This document shows positions 32,087-40,887 of a DNA stretch of 64,000 bases, piece by piece. Within the stretch, counting starts at the first letter, position 1; every line of letters starts with the position of its first letter. The notes under the pieces were generated by a model. It ran no database searches. It was not told the origin of the DNA and worked only from the letters and a program-made list of their open reading frames with translations. The position numbers were made by a program, and so were the translations under genes. Origin of the DNA: Aequorivita soesokkakensis (GTDB lineage: Bacteria > Bacteroidota > Bacteroidia > Flavobacteriales > Flavobacteriaceae). The DNA lies in NCBI RefSeq assembly GCF_001641085.1, contig NZ_LXIE01000023.1, positions 124,001 through 188,000 of the forward strand. Direction: 5' to 3'.

Positions 32087-34021
32087 TTATTCCTTAATTA
32101 TTGATTTATTAATAACACCTTTTTCAGTTTCAATTTGGAAAAACAGAATGCCCTTGGAAAATTTTGAAACATCTACTGTTTCTGAATAATTTTTTTCATA
32201 AAGCAATTGCCCCAAAGCGTTGTATATTCTCACTTGGGTTACTTGTAAAGCATCAGGTTTTTGAAGATTAATAACCCCGGATGTTGGATTGGGATATAAA
32301 ACCAATTGGGTATCCAAAGCAAAATCTTCAGTGCTCAAAATAACATTATTGCTCCTTGAAATAATATCTTTTTCTGGGTCAAATTGTACACTTTGAACCG
32401 TAAAGCCTACTGCTGGCTGGAACGTTTGGTCATTTGTTGTATTATCTAATACTATGTCCAATGTTTCGCCTTGTGTGCCAATAAGTCTTAAGGGCACGGG
32501 AACTTCAAAAAAGGAAACCGAGGGATGGCTTTGTGTCTGTGAAATTTTTATGTTGAGGTTAGCCGGACCATCAACTTGGTTCCAACGAATTGTGTAGCGT
32601 GGATGGCCCTGGCCGTATATCCAATCCTGAAAAAACTCATTAAGGTCTTCGCCACTTGCGTCTTCCATGTTTCTAATTAAATCTCCTGTTTTTGCATACC
32701 CGTAAGCAAGCGCAGGATCTGACAGATAATCTTTTAATCCTTGGAAGAAAACGGCATCGCCTAGTTTTTTGCGAAGCATATGCAACACCATTGAACCTTT
32801 ATTGTAAGTAAGTCTGCTGCTGAAAATTCTGTTTACCGAAGTAGTGTCTTGTGCAGGAATATATACCGAACCATCATTTTCTTGTGTTATGGAAGAAATT
32901 TGGTCTTGTTTCCAGCTTCTGAAATCGGTATTTCCATCAAAATTTTCAATTACAATTCCTGCGAGATAGGTTGCAAAACCTTCGTTAAGCCAAATATCCT
33001 GCCAGCTGCCGCAAGTAACTTTATCACCAAACCACTGATGGCCAAGTTCATGTGCAATCAAGCCACGGCTAAGCCCGCCCATAAATGATACGGTTGTATG
33101 CTCCATTCCACCACCCCAGCCAAATTCGGCATGGCCATATTTTTCATTTGCAAAAGGATAAGGCTCAAAAAGATCTGCATATAAATTCATGATATCCACA
33201 GTAACCGGAGTTCTGGATTGTGCATAGGAAAGATCTTCGGGATAGATATAGTTTATAATTTCAAAAGGATCGCCGTTATTGTCAACCGTATGCGAATAAA
33301 CAGTGTAATTGGTTACCGCAATGGCAACTAAATATGCGGGAATGGGGTATTGATGCCTGTAATGGGTGGTTTTGTTGCTGCCATTAACGGTTTGGCTTAA
33401 TTCCAAACCATTGGAAACTGCTATATATTCTTCACTTGAAGAATTGAAACGTGGCGTGGTAATGTAAACATCAATCATGTCAATTTTATCATTCAAATCC
33501 TGTTTGCAAGGCCACCAAGCTTTGGCGCCAAAAGGTTCCGAAAGCGTCCACATTACGGGATCGCCATTATGGGTATCCACTTCAAAAGAGCCAAACCCCG
33601 AGCTAATAGGGTTACCGGAATAACTTACGGAAAGCGAATCCAAAACGTTTTGATTTTGCATTTGCGGCAGCGTAATTACCACTTCGTCATTACTATTTTG
33701 TGTAAAGCTCAAAGGTGTGCCGCGTTGTGTAACTTGTGAAACCGTCATATTGTCCACCAATTCAAAAGTTACCGTATTCAAATTCTCCTTTGCAATAAAA
33801 TGGGAAGTTATTTTCCCGGAAATAAAAGGTTGTGCCGGATCTACGGTTAACTCCAAACGTTGGTATTTTAGGTCATAATTTCCGGTATTCATGTTTACGC
33901 TTTGTCCAAACCAACCTGTTGCAGCTTTGGCTTCCGCTTCGCTGATGTTTTCTGACTGAAAATTTTGTGAAAAAGTGAATAATGAAGTTAAAAATAAAAA
34001 GGGGAGTACTAATGTTTTCAT
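32087..34021 (-). CDS. M1-family aminopeptidase with T9SS sorting domain
   Basis: The 644-residue exported zinc aminopeptidase has signal peptide MKTLVLPFLFLTSLFTFSQ, an N-terminal beta domain, the exopeptidase motif GGGMEHTTVSFMGG (~280), and HELGHQWFGD followed by WLNEGFATY, which supply the two His and the Glu zinc ligands. The C-terminal ~75 residues are a T9SS type A domain (LVLYPNPTSGVINL, RIYNALGQLLYEKN, KGILFFQIE, INKSIIKE). It is therefore secreted or surface-held and probably digests external peptides. Confidence 0.95.
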   Translation of the reverse strand: MKTLVLPFLFLTSLFTFSQNFQSENISEAEAKAATGWFGQSVNMNTGNYDLKYQRLELTVDPAQPFISGKITSHFIAKENLNTVTFELVDNMTVSQVTQRGTPLSFTQNSNDEVVITLPQMQNQNVLDSLSVSYSGNPISSGFGSFEVDTHNGDPVMWTLSEPFGAKAWWPCKQDLNDKIDMIDVYITTPRFNSSSEEYIAVSNGLELSQTVNGSNKTTHYRHQYPIPAYLVAIAVTNYTVYSHTVDNNGDPFEIINYIYPEDLSYAQSRTPVTVDIMNLYADLFEPYPFANEKYGHAEFGWGGGMEHTTVSFMGGLSRGLIAHELGHQWFGDKVTCGSWQDIWLNEGFATYLAGIVIENFDGNTDFRSWKQDQISSITQENDGSVYIPAQDTTSVNRIFSSRLTYNKGSMVLHMLRKKLGDAVFFQGLKDYLSDPALAYGYAKTGDLIRNMEDASGEDLNEFFQDWIYGQGHPRYTIRWNQVDGPANLNIKISQTQSHPSVSFFEVPVPLRLIGTQGETLDIVLDNTTNDQTFQPAVGFTVQSVQFDPEKDIISRSNNVILSTEDFALDTQLVLYPNPTSGVINLQKPDALQVTQVRIYNALGQLLYEKNYSETVDVSKFSKGILFFQIETEKGVINKSIIKE

Positions 34022-34158
34022 TGGTTCATATTTATGGAATGATTGTTTTGCTGAAATTTGCTGACCAATTTTTTAAGTAGAAGATGTAATTAATAAGAAG
34101 ACACATTTCAGCGTGAAATTAGGATGTTAAATGTATTCATTTTGTTAGTATTAGGGCT

Positions 34159-34166
34159 TATTTTTG
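34159..34166 (+). promoter_or_regulatory. -7 promoter box TATTTTTG for the Sco1 gene
   Basis: This exact TAnnTTTG is followed by CCGCC, 37 bp before ATG 34204. Confidence 0.6.
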
Positions 34167-34203
34167 CCGCCAAATATGTGCTTTCAGTCTAAAATTTAAC
34201 GCA

Positions 34204-34869
34204 ATGCTTACTTTTTTCAAGAAATATAAATTCTTTGCTATTGTTTTGGTGGTACTTTCGGCAATAATTATTACCGTAATTTATCAAATTATGAAGCCTA
34301 AAGTAATGCTGAAAATCTATCAGCCTGCAGATGTTTCAACGGAATTGGTAGATACCACGCTTCAGTATGTAAAAAAATATCACACCATTGCAAATTTTAG
34401 CCTTACCAACCAGAATGGGCAAACAATAACCCAAGACGATTACAAAGACAAAATATATGTGGCTGATTTTTTCTTTACTACCTGCCAGACCATTTGCCCA
34501 ATAATGACAGGCCATATGGCGGAAATTCAGGAAAAACTTAAAAATGATGATGAGGTTTTGTTGCTTTCGCATACCGTAACTCCTGAAATTGACACTGTTG
34601 CCCAACTTAAAAAATACGCCTTGGAAAAAGGGGTAAATGATGCAAAATGGAATTTGGTAACGGGTGATAAAAAGGAGATTTATGACCTCGCCAGAAAATC
34701 TTACCTCGCCGCAAAGGATGTTCCTTTTCAGGATTATGATCTTATCCATACCGAAAACTTTGTGCTTGTAGATAAAAAGAAACGTATTCGAGGTTTTTAT
34801 GATGGCACAGACCCAGAGTCTATTGAAAAATTATTGACAGACATAAAAATTCTGGAAAAGGAAGATTGA
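34204..34869 (+). CDS. SCO1/SenC copper chaperone
   Basis: The 221-residue protein has an N-terminal anchor (FFAIVLVVLSAIIITVIYQIM) and a thioredoxin fold with the copper-binding CxxxC in DFFFTTCQTICPIMTGHM (~95-108) and the conserved His in YDLIHTENFVLVDKKKRIRG. Sco1 proteins deliver copper to the CuA site of cytochrome oxidase in the periplasm. It precedes the feoAB cluster by 100 bp, with a separate promoter for feoA, so the association is probably positional. Confidence 0.93.
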   Translation: MLTFFKKYKFFAIVLVVLSAIIITVIYQIMKPKVMLKIYQPADVSTELVDTTLQYVKKYHTIANFSLTNQNGQTITQDDYKDKIYVADFFFTTCQTICPIMTGHMAEIQEKLKNDDEVLLLSHTVTPEIDTVAQLKKYALEKGVNDAKWNLVTGDKKEIYDLARKSYLAAKDVPFQDYDLIHTENFVLVDKKKRIRGFYDGTDPESIEKLLTDIKILEKED

Positions 34870-34936
34870 AATATAGGTCTCTTTTTTCAAAAGTAAAAAA
34901 ATAACACAGGTCTTTTCCCACGTCCTTTTTTTCCGT

Positions 34937-34944
34937 TACTTTTG
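34937..34944 (+). promoter_or_regulatory. -7 promoter box TACTTTTG for feoA
   Basis: This exact TAnnTTTG is followed by CCTTG, 27 bp before the feoA ATG. No Fur-type palindrome is recognisable around it. Confidence 0.6.
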
Positions 34945-34971
34945 CCTTGTTTAAAATCAATCTAAATAAAA

Positions 34972-35199
34972 ATGGTCGTTACTATCGCTTCACTGAAAAA
35001 AGGGCAACGGGGCATTATCAAGGAATTTTCGGTGGAAGTAGTACCGCTGAAACTTTTGGAAATGGGCTGCCTTCCCGGAAATGAAGTATGTTTGGTGCAA
35101 ACAGCTCCATTTAACGATCCATTATATTTGAACATCAACGGAAGCCATCTCGCCATTCGCAGGGAAACAGCCAGTAAGATTGAAATTGAATTGATATAG
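34972..35199 (+). CDS. feoA: Ferrous iron transport accessory protein FeoA
   Basis: The 75-residue SH3-like domain reads SLKKGQRGIIKEFS, VPLKLLEMGCLPGNEVCLVQ and NINGSHLAIRRETASKIEI, the standard FeoA pattern. It is thought to bind FeoB and modulate its activity. It lies 7 bp upstream of feoB in the same operon. Confidence 0.95.
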   Translation: MVVTIASLKKGQRGIIKEFSVEVVPLKLLEMGCLPGNEVCLVQTAPFNDPLYLNINGSHLAIRRETASKIEIELI

Positions 35200-35206
35200 T
35201 TTAGCA

Positions 35207-37306
35207 ATGGCAAAACACATAAATGTTGCTCTAATTGGAAACCCGAATACCGGAAAAACCTCTGTTTTTAACCGCTTAACGGGGCTGAACCAAAAAGTGG
35301 GCAACTATCCGGGAATCACTGTTGAAAAAAAACAGGGAACCTGTAAATTTGGTCGAGGCTGTAAAGTGCATGTGCTCGATTTGCCCGGAACGTATAGTTT
35401 AAACGCTTCTTCGGTTGATGAAAATGTGGTTATTGAACTGCTTCTTAACAAAAACGACAAAGACTTTCCAGATGTTGCCGTGGTTGTTGCAGATATAGAA
35501 AACCTTAAACGTAACCTTCTTTTATTCACACAAATAAAAGATTTGGGCATTCCTGTTATTCTTGCTATCAATATGGCCGATAGAATGAAACGGAAGGCTA
35601 TTTATCTGGATGTTCCAAAACTTGAGGAAAAATTAAACACCAAGATTGCGCTTATTAGCTCACGTAAAAATCTTGGTTTTGATTATTTAAAGGAGTTGAT
35701 TGAAAACTACAACCAACTTTCCACCAAGCCCAGTTTGAACGCTTCCAGTATTTCCCCGGAATATTTTGACCGTTTGCGAAAAGCCTTTCCAAACCAAGAA
35801 CTTTATAAACTTTGGTTGGTAATAACGCAAGATGTAAATTTTGGGAAATTGGACCGAAATGAGCTGAAAGGCGTAGCCTCTTTTCAAACGGAATCCGTGA
35901 GCAACCTGAAAAGGCTCCAACAAAAGGAAACCGTGGCCCGCTATCAGTTTATAAACGAAACCTTAAAAGAAACACTTCATATAGATACTGCAAATGCAAA
36001 GGATTTAAGGAGCCGTTTGGATAGGGTCTTAACGCACAAAGTATGGGGATATGTGATTTTCTTCGCAATTCTACTTTTAATTTTTCAGGCAATTTTTGAT
36101 TGGAGCAGTTACCCAATGGATTTTATTGACAGCACTTTCGCTTCCCTCAGCGAATGGGCCAAAACATCACTTCCAGTAGGAGATTTTACGAATTTGATTG
36201 CCGAAGGAATTATTCCGGGACTTGGCGGAATCGTAATTTTCATTCCACAGATCGCCTTTCTTTTTCTTTTTATTTCAATTTTGGAAGAAACGGGCTATAT
36301 GAGCCGGGTAGTGTTTTTGATGGACCGTATTATGCGTCGTTTTGGGCTCAGCGGAAAAAGCGTTGTGCCATTGGTTGCCGGAACTGCTTGTGCCATTCCC
36401 GCGATTATGGCAACCCGTAATATTGAAAACTGGAAAGAGCGCTTAATTACAATTTTGGTTACGCCCTTCACAACTTGTTCGGCGCGTTTGCCAGTTTATT
36501 TGATAATTATTTCACTGGTAATTCCAGATACGCGCGTGCTCGGTATTTTTAGTTTGCAGGGGCTAACGCTTATGTTTATGTATATATTGGGCTTTGGTGC
36601 GGCTATTTTTTCGGCTTATATATTAGACAAAATTTTAAAAATCCGTTCCAAAAGTTTCTTTGTGGTTGAAATGCCCAATTACAAACTTCCACTTCCTAAA
36701 AATGTATTGATTACCGTGGTTGAAAAAACAAAAGCTTTCGTTTTTGGTGCGGGAAAAATAATACTTGCAATTTCAATTATTCTCTGGGTTTTGGCATCCT
36801 ACGGCCCGGGCGATTTTAATAATGCCGAAGAAATTATTCAAAACCAATACGCTTCGCAAAATCTTTCCGAAGAGGAAATTGCGATGCATGTGGATTCCTA
36901 TAAACTGGAACATTCCTATATTGGGCATGTTGGGCACGCCATTGAACCTGCAGTTAGGCCCTTGGGCTACGATTGGAAAATTGGGATTGCAATTGTGAGC
37001 TCTTTTGCCGCGCGTGAGGTATTTGTTGGAACTCTCGCTACAATTTACAGCGTTGGCAGTGAAGACGAACAAACCATAAAAAGCCGAATGGCGGCAGAGA
37101 TAAACCCTATTTTGGGCGGCCCACTCTTCAATTTTGCGAGTGGGGTTTCACTATTGCTGTTTTATGCTTTTGCGATGCAGTGCATGAGTACACTGGCAAT
37201 TGTAAAAAAAGAAACGAACAGTTGGAAATGGCCAATGTGGCAACTATTTGTAATGAGTGCCATTGCTTATGTGGTTGCTTTGGCTGCCTATCAATTTTTG
37301 AAGTAG
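35207..37306 (+). CDS. feoB: Ferrous iron transporter FeoB
   Basis: The 699-residue inner-membrane Fe(II) transporter has an N-terminal G domain (G1 GNPNTGKTS at ~11-19, G3 DLPGTYSL, G4 NMAD), a helical GDI-like region, and about eight membrane helices with two Gate motifs (SCARLPVY-like TTCSARLPVYLII and AAREVFVGTLATIYSVG). The C-terminus ends without the cytoplasmic Cys cluster of gammaproteobacterial FeoB. Small Cys-rich membrane proteins immediately downstream may fill that role. Confidence 0.96.
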   Translation: MAKHINVALIGNPNTGKTSVFNRLTGLNQKVGNYPGITVEKKQGTCKFGRGCKVHVLDLPGTYSLNASSVDENVVIELLLNKNDKDFPDVAVVVADIENLKRNLLLFTQIKDLGIPVILAINMADRMKRKAIYLDVPKLEEKLNTKIALISSRKNLGFDYLKELIENYNQLSTKPSLNASSISPEYFDRLRKAFPNQELYKLWLVITQDVNFGKLDRNELKGVASFQTESVSNLKRLQQKETVARYQFINETLKETLHIDTANAKDLRSRLDRVLTHKVWGYVIFFAILLLIFQAIFDWSSYPMDFIDSTFASLSEWAKTSLPVGDFTNLIAEGIIPGLGGIVIFIPQIAFLFLFISILEETGYMSRVVFLMDRIMRRFGLSGKSVVPLVAGTACAIPAIMATRNIENWKERLITILVTPFTTCSARLPVYLIIISLVIPDTRVLGIFSLQGLTLMFMYILGFGAAIFSAYILDKILKIRSKSFFVVEMPNYKLPLPKNVLITVVEKTKAFVFGAGKIILAISIILWVLASYGPGDFNNAEEIIQNQYASQNLSEEEIAMHVDSYKLEHSYIGHVGHAIEPAVRPLGYDWKIGIAIVSSFAAREVFVGTLATIYSVGSEDEQTIKSRMAAEINPILGGPLFNFASGVSLLLFYAFAMQCMSTLAIVKKETNSWKWPMWQLFVMSAIAYVVALAAYQFLK

Positions 37307-37324
37307 AATAGATATAATTTGGGT

Positions 37325-37468
37325 ATGCAAACTTTACTTGTAATAATAACATTTTTACTTGCGGTGTACTTTCTTATAACGAGGTTTGTTTGGAATCCAT
37401 TCCAAACAGCGAAAAAAAGAAATAAACCCGGAGATCATTCAGACTGCAGCAAATGTAGTTTTCATTGA
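37325..37468 (+). CDS. FeoB-associated Cys-rich membrane microprotein, copy 1
   Basis: The 47-residue protein has one N-terminal transmembrane helix (TLLVIITFLLAVYFLIT), the motif RFVWNPF, a short basic linker and a C-terminal DCSKCSFH with two Cys and one His. It starts 18 bp after feoB and so is almost certainly in the feo operon. It shares MQT-L-ITF and KFVWNP-type sequence with the next microgene. This family sits after feoB in many Bacteroidetes. A role in handling iron or supporting FeoB is inferred from position. Confidence 0.85.
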   Translation: MQTLLVIITFLLAVYFLITRFVWNPFQTAKKRNKPGDHSDCSKCSFH

Positions 37469-37513
37469 TGTAATGAAACAGGGTCACGGTACACTTTTTT
37501 CTGAAATGCAATA

Positions 37514-37545
37514 TTTGTAACTTGATTTTCTTTAGGGTATCTTTG
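37514..37545 (+). promoter_or_regulatory. Promoter TTTG-N20-TATCTTTG for the second microgene
   Basis: The -33 TTTG (37514-37517) and the -7 TATCTTTG (37538-37545) are at consensus spacing. The ATG at 37550 follows four bases later, so the transcript may start at or just around the start codon. Confidence 0.6.
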
Positions 37546-37549
37546 CAGT

Positions 37550-37708
37550 ATGCAAACAATATTGGTTTTAATAACATTTTCGCTTGCTGCAGGCTTTTTG
37601 CTTAAAAAGTTTGTTTGGAATCCCATTTTTGAATCGCGCCAAAATTCAGGCGGTACATTAGATGGAGGGAAAACAAAATGTGGCAAGAAAGATTGTGGTT
37701 GTCACTAA
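37550..37708 (+). CDS. FeoB-associated Cys-rich membrane microprotein, copy 2
   Basis: The 52-residue paralogue of the preceding microgene has a transmembrane helix (TILVLITFSLAAGFLLK), the shared KFVWNPIFES motif, and a Cys-rich tail KCGKKDCGCH with three Cys and a His. The paired copies share their N-terminal halves but differ in the metal-binding-like tail. This copy has its own near-perfect promoter ending four bases before the ATG, so unlike copy 1 it can be expressed without feoB. Confidence 0.85.
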   Translation: MQTILVLITFSLAAGFLLKKFVWNPIFESRQNSGGTLDGGKTKCGKKDCGCH

Positions 37709-37710
37709 AA

Positions 37711-38127
37711 CTAGTTGTTCTTCTCTTCACAAATCAGCAATACATAACCTTTATCTTTACCGGTGCTTTCTGAAGTTGGATATGGATTGAGTGTTAATCC
37801 GTTTATTGAAAACTCAGCGGAGCTATAAAGATTTGTATTTTTTTCTTCCCCGCGTTTTACTTCGCCAAAAGTTAAAGTTCTTTCCTGTTTATTGCCATTA
37901 CTGGTAACTTCAACTTTTACAATTGCACGTCCGGCCCAAATACAAGTAACGCCGGTTGGGCAACGGGAATCTTCCAAAACTTCCAAAAATTTTATGGAAA
38001 CACCCTTCACAACAACAGTTTCCCCTTTGGGAACTTTTATGGCAATTTTTGGGGTTTCAACTGAATCATTCTGCCCAAAAGCAAAGGTTGAAAAAAGAAT
38101 TATAATGGCTAAAAGTGATTTTTTCAT
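37711..38127 (-). CDS. Small exported protein, function unknown
   Basis: The 138-residue product has a signal peptide (MKKSLLAIIILFSTFAFGQ). The mature beta-rich domain is built around VPKGETVVVKGVSIKFLEV, the Cys pair in EDSRCPTGVTCIWAGRA, and LNPYPTSESTGKDKGYVLLI. The SRCPTGVTCIWAG phrase recurs in small exported proteins of marine Bacteroidetes whose function I do not know. The two Cys, six residues apart, could form a disulfide or bind metal. It is convergent with the FeoB-associated microgenes, with only 2 bp between stops. Confidence 0.75.
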   Translation of the reverse strand: MKKSLLAIIILFSTFAFGQNDSVETPKIAIKVPKGETVVVKGVSIKFLEVLEDSRCPTGVTCIWAGRAIVKVEVTSNGNKQERTLTFGEVKRGEEKNTNLYSSAEFSINGLTLNPYPTSESTGKDKGYVLLICEEKNN

Positions 38128-38213
38128 TGTAGTAAGTTTTTCAATTTTAAAGATACATTAAAAAATAATGCCAGAAAATTACACAGCACAAAAGACAGCG
38201 TGCAAAATTCCTT

Positions 38214-40094
38214 TTAAACAATAAAAACGGGAATATTTACTCTGTGCCGAACGCTGTCAACAGTAGTTCCGAACAATAAATCTTTTAAGCCTGAATGTCC
38301 ATGACCGCCCAAAACTAACAAATCAAAATCAGCTGCATTCACGATTTTTGGAATTATCTTCTTTGGAGAACCAAATCCTAATTCAACCGAAACTTTAAAG
38401 CCTTTTGCATCTAATTTTTCTTTATACTTATTCAGGAATGCCTCGTCGCTCTCAGTTTCGTAATCATCAATTTCATCGCCATAAATCATTGCTCCGGGTG
38501 TTTCTACAATATGAATTAAGGTGTATTCGGCATCTTTTCCACCAAGTTGCAATGCTGCTGAAATACTCTTTTCATCCGAAGTTGAAAAATCTACAGGAAT
38601 AGCAATTTTTTTATAGGAAAGCGGTTGCGCAAGCTCATCTACTTTGGCATCCAGTATATGCGGAACCATTTTTCGTTTTTCTGATTTAATATCCTTTACA
38701 GTAGTTTTGAAAGTTATGTAAATCAGTAAAACTGCCGCTCCTATTGCTGCTGGAATTACCAAAGTCCAAATGTAGATTGGGTTTTCAGCAGTAGTTAACC
38801 AGCCAGTTATTTCATCATAAACCAATTTTCCATTCAGTCCCACAATTATAATTGTGATAAACCAAGATGCGATTCTTAAAGGCCATTTAATTTCAAAACC
38901 GTTCATAAGCTTTTTGCTGCTTACAAAATGAATTAAGGGAATTATTGCAAAACCAAGTTGAAGACTCAATACTACTTGACTTAAAACAAGCAATTTTCCG
39001 GTGCCACTTTCCCCGAAATAAATAACTGTAAAAAGGGCTGGAACAATGGCGAGCATACGTGTGATTAATCTTCGGACCCAAGGCTGGATACGCAAATTTA
39101 AATGCCCTTCCATCACAATTTGCCCTGCAAGTGTTCCAGTAAGCGTACTGCTTTGTCCAGCTGCAATCAATGCTATTGCGAAAAAAGTAGGTGCCAAACT
39201 TGAGCCTAAAAGTGGTTCCAATAATGCGTGTGCATCTTGTATTTCAGCCACTTCAAACATTCCGTTTTTATGGAAAACTGCTGCGGCAAGTATTAAAATT
39301 GCAGCATTTACAAAAAAGGCAAGATTGAGTGCGATTGCAGAATCTATAAAATTGAATTTCAGAGCTTGTTTAATTCCTTTTTTAGTTCGCTCTATTTTTC
39401 GGGATTGTACTAAAGAGGAATGCAGATAAAGGTTATGTGGCATAACGGTCGCCCCAATAATACCGATAGCAATGTAAAGCGCTGTACTATCTGGAAGCGA
39501 AGGAATAAAACCAGCCATAAGTTCGCCCATATCTGGTTTTGCAAAAAACATTTCAACCACAAAAGAACCACCAATAATAAAAATTAGACCGATGATAAAA
39601 ACCTCCATTTTTCGCATTCCCTTGTTCAAAAGGAAAAGAAGTAAAAAAGTATCCAATGCCGTAATAGTAACTCCCCAAACCATCGGCAACCCAAAAAGAA
39701 GATTCAATCCGATTGCCATCCCAATAACTTCGGCTAAATCGCAAGCTACAATGGCAATTTCGGCTAAAATATAAAGTACAAAATTTACAAATGGATTGTA
39801 GGCTTCTCGGGAAGCTTGTGCTAAATCCCGTCCGCGGACAACGCCCAAACGCGCACATAAACTTTGAAGCAGTAGCGCCATAATATTACTCATCAACAAT
39901 ACCCAAATCAGTTTATAGCCAAACTGGCTTCCGCCCGCAATATCCGTAGCCCAGTTTCCTGGATCCATATAGCCCACACTCACCAAATAAGCCGGGCCCA
40001 AAAATGCGAGGAGCCGTTTCCACGGTGATTTTTTACCAGCGGTTTCAATAGTTCCGTGGACTTCTTCCAATGATTTGTGGCTTCTTCTATCCAT
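38214..40094 (-). CDS. mntH: NRAMP divalent-metal transporter fused to a UspA domain
   Basis: Residues ~25-460 form an NRAMP transporter of 11-12 helices with the metal-binding DPGNW (YMDPGNWATDIAGGS) and the helix-6 motif MPHNLYLHSSLVQSR. Residues ~485-626 are a universal-stress-protein domain (KKIAIPVDFSTSDEKS; ATP-site pattern LGGHGHSGLKDLLFG then TTVDSVRH). Ordinary NRAMPs end near 430-460 residues, so this is a true C-terminal fusion that could couple Mn2+/Fe2+ import to adenine nucleotide state. It starts 2 bp after the DtxR-type regulator gene, forming an operon. Confidence 0.93.
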   Translation of the reverse strand: MDRRSHKSLEEVHGTIETAGKKSPWKRLLAFLGPAYLVSVGYMDPGNWATDIAGGSQFGYKLIWVLLMSNIMALLLQSLCARLGVVRGRDLAQASREAYNPFVNFVLYILAEIAIVACDLAEVIGMAIGLNLLFGLPMVWGVTITALDTFLLLFLLNKGMRKMEVFIIGLIFIIGGSFVVEMFFAKPDMGELMAGFIPSLPDSTALYIAIGIIGATVMPHNLYLHSSLVQSRKIERTKKGIKQALKFNFIDSAIALNLAFFVNAAILILAAAVFHKNGMFEVAEIQDAHALLEPLLGSSLAPTFFAIALIAAGQSSTLTGTLAGQIVMEGHLNLRIQPWVRRLITRMLAIVPALFTVIYFGESGTGKLLVLSQVVLSLQLGFAIIPLIHFVSSKKLMNGFEIKWPLRIASWFITIIIVGLNGKLVYDEITGWLTTAENPIYIWTLVIPAAIGAAVLLIYITFKTTVKDIKSEKRKMVPHILDAKVDELAQPLSYKKIAIPVDFSTSDEKSISAALQLGGKDAEYTLIHIVETPGAMIYGDEIDDYETESDEAFLNKYKEKLDAKGFKVSVELGFGSPKKIIPKIVNAADFDLLVLGGHGHSGLKDLLFGTTVDSVRHRVNIPVFIV

Positions 40095-40096
40095 CG

Positions 40097-40756
40097 TTAT
40101 TCTTGCGTTTGAACGTAAAGGTTTTCGGCTATTTTATGTGAAATGAAAAACTGTTCTCTTCCAACTTGGATTATCATTGAGCCATCAAAGAATTCCTTCC
40201 CAAGAACTGTTATCTTGGTGCCTATGCTGATTTTCTTTTTATCCAAATATTGTAAAAATTCTGGGCTGGATTCTTTTACGCCCACGCAGACGCCTTTTTG
40301 ATTTTTGTCAATTTCTGAAAGCAATTTTTTCTCTGTGCGTTTTAAAACCCCGTGTTTGTCTGGAATTGGGTCGCCATGAGGATCAAATTCTGGGCTTCCT
40401 AAAAATTTGTCGAGACGTAATATTAGCTCTTCAGATTGAATATGCTCCAACTGCTCTGCTATTTCATGGACTTCATCCCAATGAAAATTTAGCTTTTCAA
40501 CTAAAAAGACTTCCCACAAACGGTGTTTTCTAATAACATTTGTAGCAACCTTTTTGCCTTCCGCGGTCAATTTAACGCCTTTGTAACGTTTGTAGGTAAG
40601 CAATTTTTTTTCGCCCAGTTTTTGAACCATGTCAGTTACTGAAGAAGGTTTTGTTTCCATGCTTTCGGCAATGGCGTTGGTACTTACCTCTCCGTGAAAG
40701 TCATGTTCAAGGTGGAAAATGGCTTTTAAATAATTTTCTTCGGCTAATGTAAACAT
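40097..40756 (-). CDS. mntR: DtxR/MntR-family metal-dependent repressor
   Basis: The 219-residue regulator has an N-terminal winged helix (~1-65, EENYLKAIFHLEHDFHGEVS, SVTDMVQKLGEKKLLTYKRY), a metal-binding dimerisation domain (~70-140, RKHRLWEVFLVEKLNFHWDE, HEIAEQLEHIQSEEL) and a C-terminal FeoA-like SH3 domain (~150-215, KKISIGTKITVLGKEFFDG). With Mn2+ or Fe2+ bound it should repress metal uptake. It is the first gene of the operon with the NRAMP-UspA transporter, so it probably autoregulates. Confidence 0.93.
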   Translation of the reverse strand: MFTLAEENYLKAIFHLEHDFHGEVSTNAIAESMETKPSSVTDMVQKLGEKKLLTYKRYKGVKLTAEGKKVATNVIRKHRLWEVFLVEKLNFHWDEVHEIAEQLEHIQSEELILRLDKFLGSPEFDPHGDPIPDKHGVLKRTEKKLLSEIDKNQKGVCVGVKESSPEFLQYLDKKKISIGTKITVLGKEFFDGSMIIQVGREQFFISHKIAENLYVQTQE

Positions 40757-40792
40757 AGGTACAAAAGTAAAAATATTTTTCTATTTACCTAT
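40755..40792. promoter_or_regulatory. Inverted repeat at the mntR start (ATAGGTA...TACCTAT)
   Basis: The ATAGGTA and TACCTAT arms enclose 24 AT-rich bases directly over the mntR start region. A bound repressor dimer pair here would block transcription or initiation. Confidence 0.4.
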
Positions 40793-40798
40793 TTTTTA

Positions 40799-40818
40799 TT
40801 TTTAGCCTTGACTAAAAA
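40799..40818. promoter_or_regulatory. Candidate DtxR-type operator TTTTTAG-N6-CTAAAAA
   Basis: This perfect 7-bp inverted repeat with a 6-bp spacer lies 43 bp upstream of the mntR ATG. The size and TTAG/CTAA edges resemble DtxR-family operators. Confidence 0.45.
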
Positions 40819-40887
40819 TATATAAAAATTGAATCAATCATTGATTAAATGATAATTGAAATTCGGAAAGTAAATATTGATTTTTAT

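Noticed and set aside
34972-38127. Possible complete new iron-uptake operon including the convergent small exported protein
   Set aside because: The exported protein is on the opposite strand and shows no iron-related motif; the rest is a standard feo cluster.
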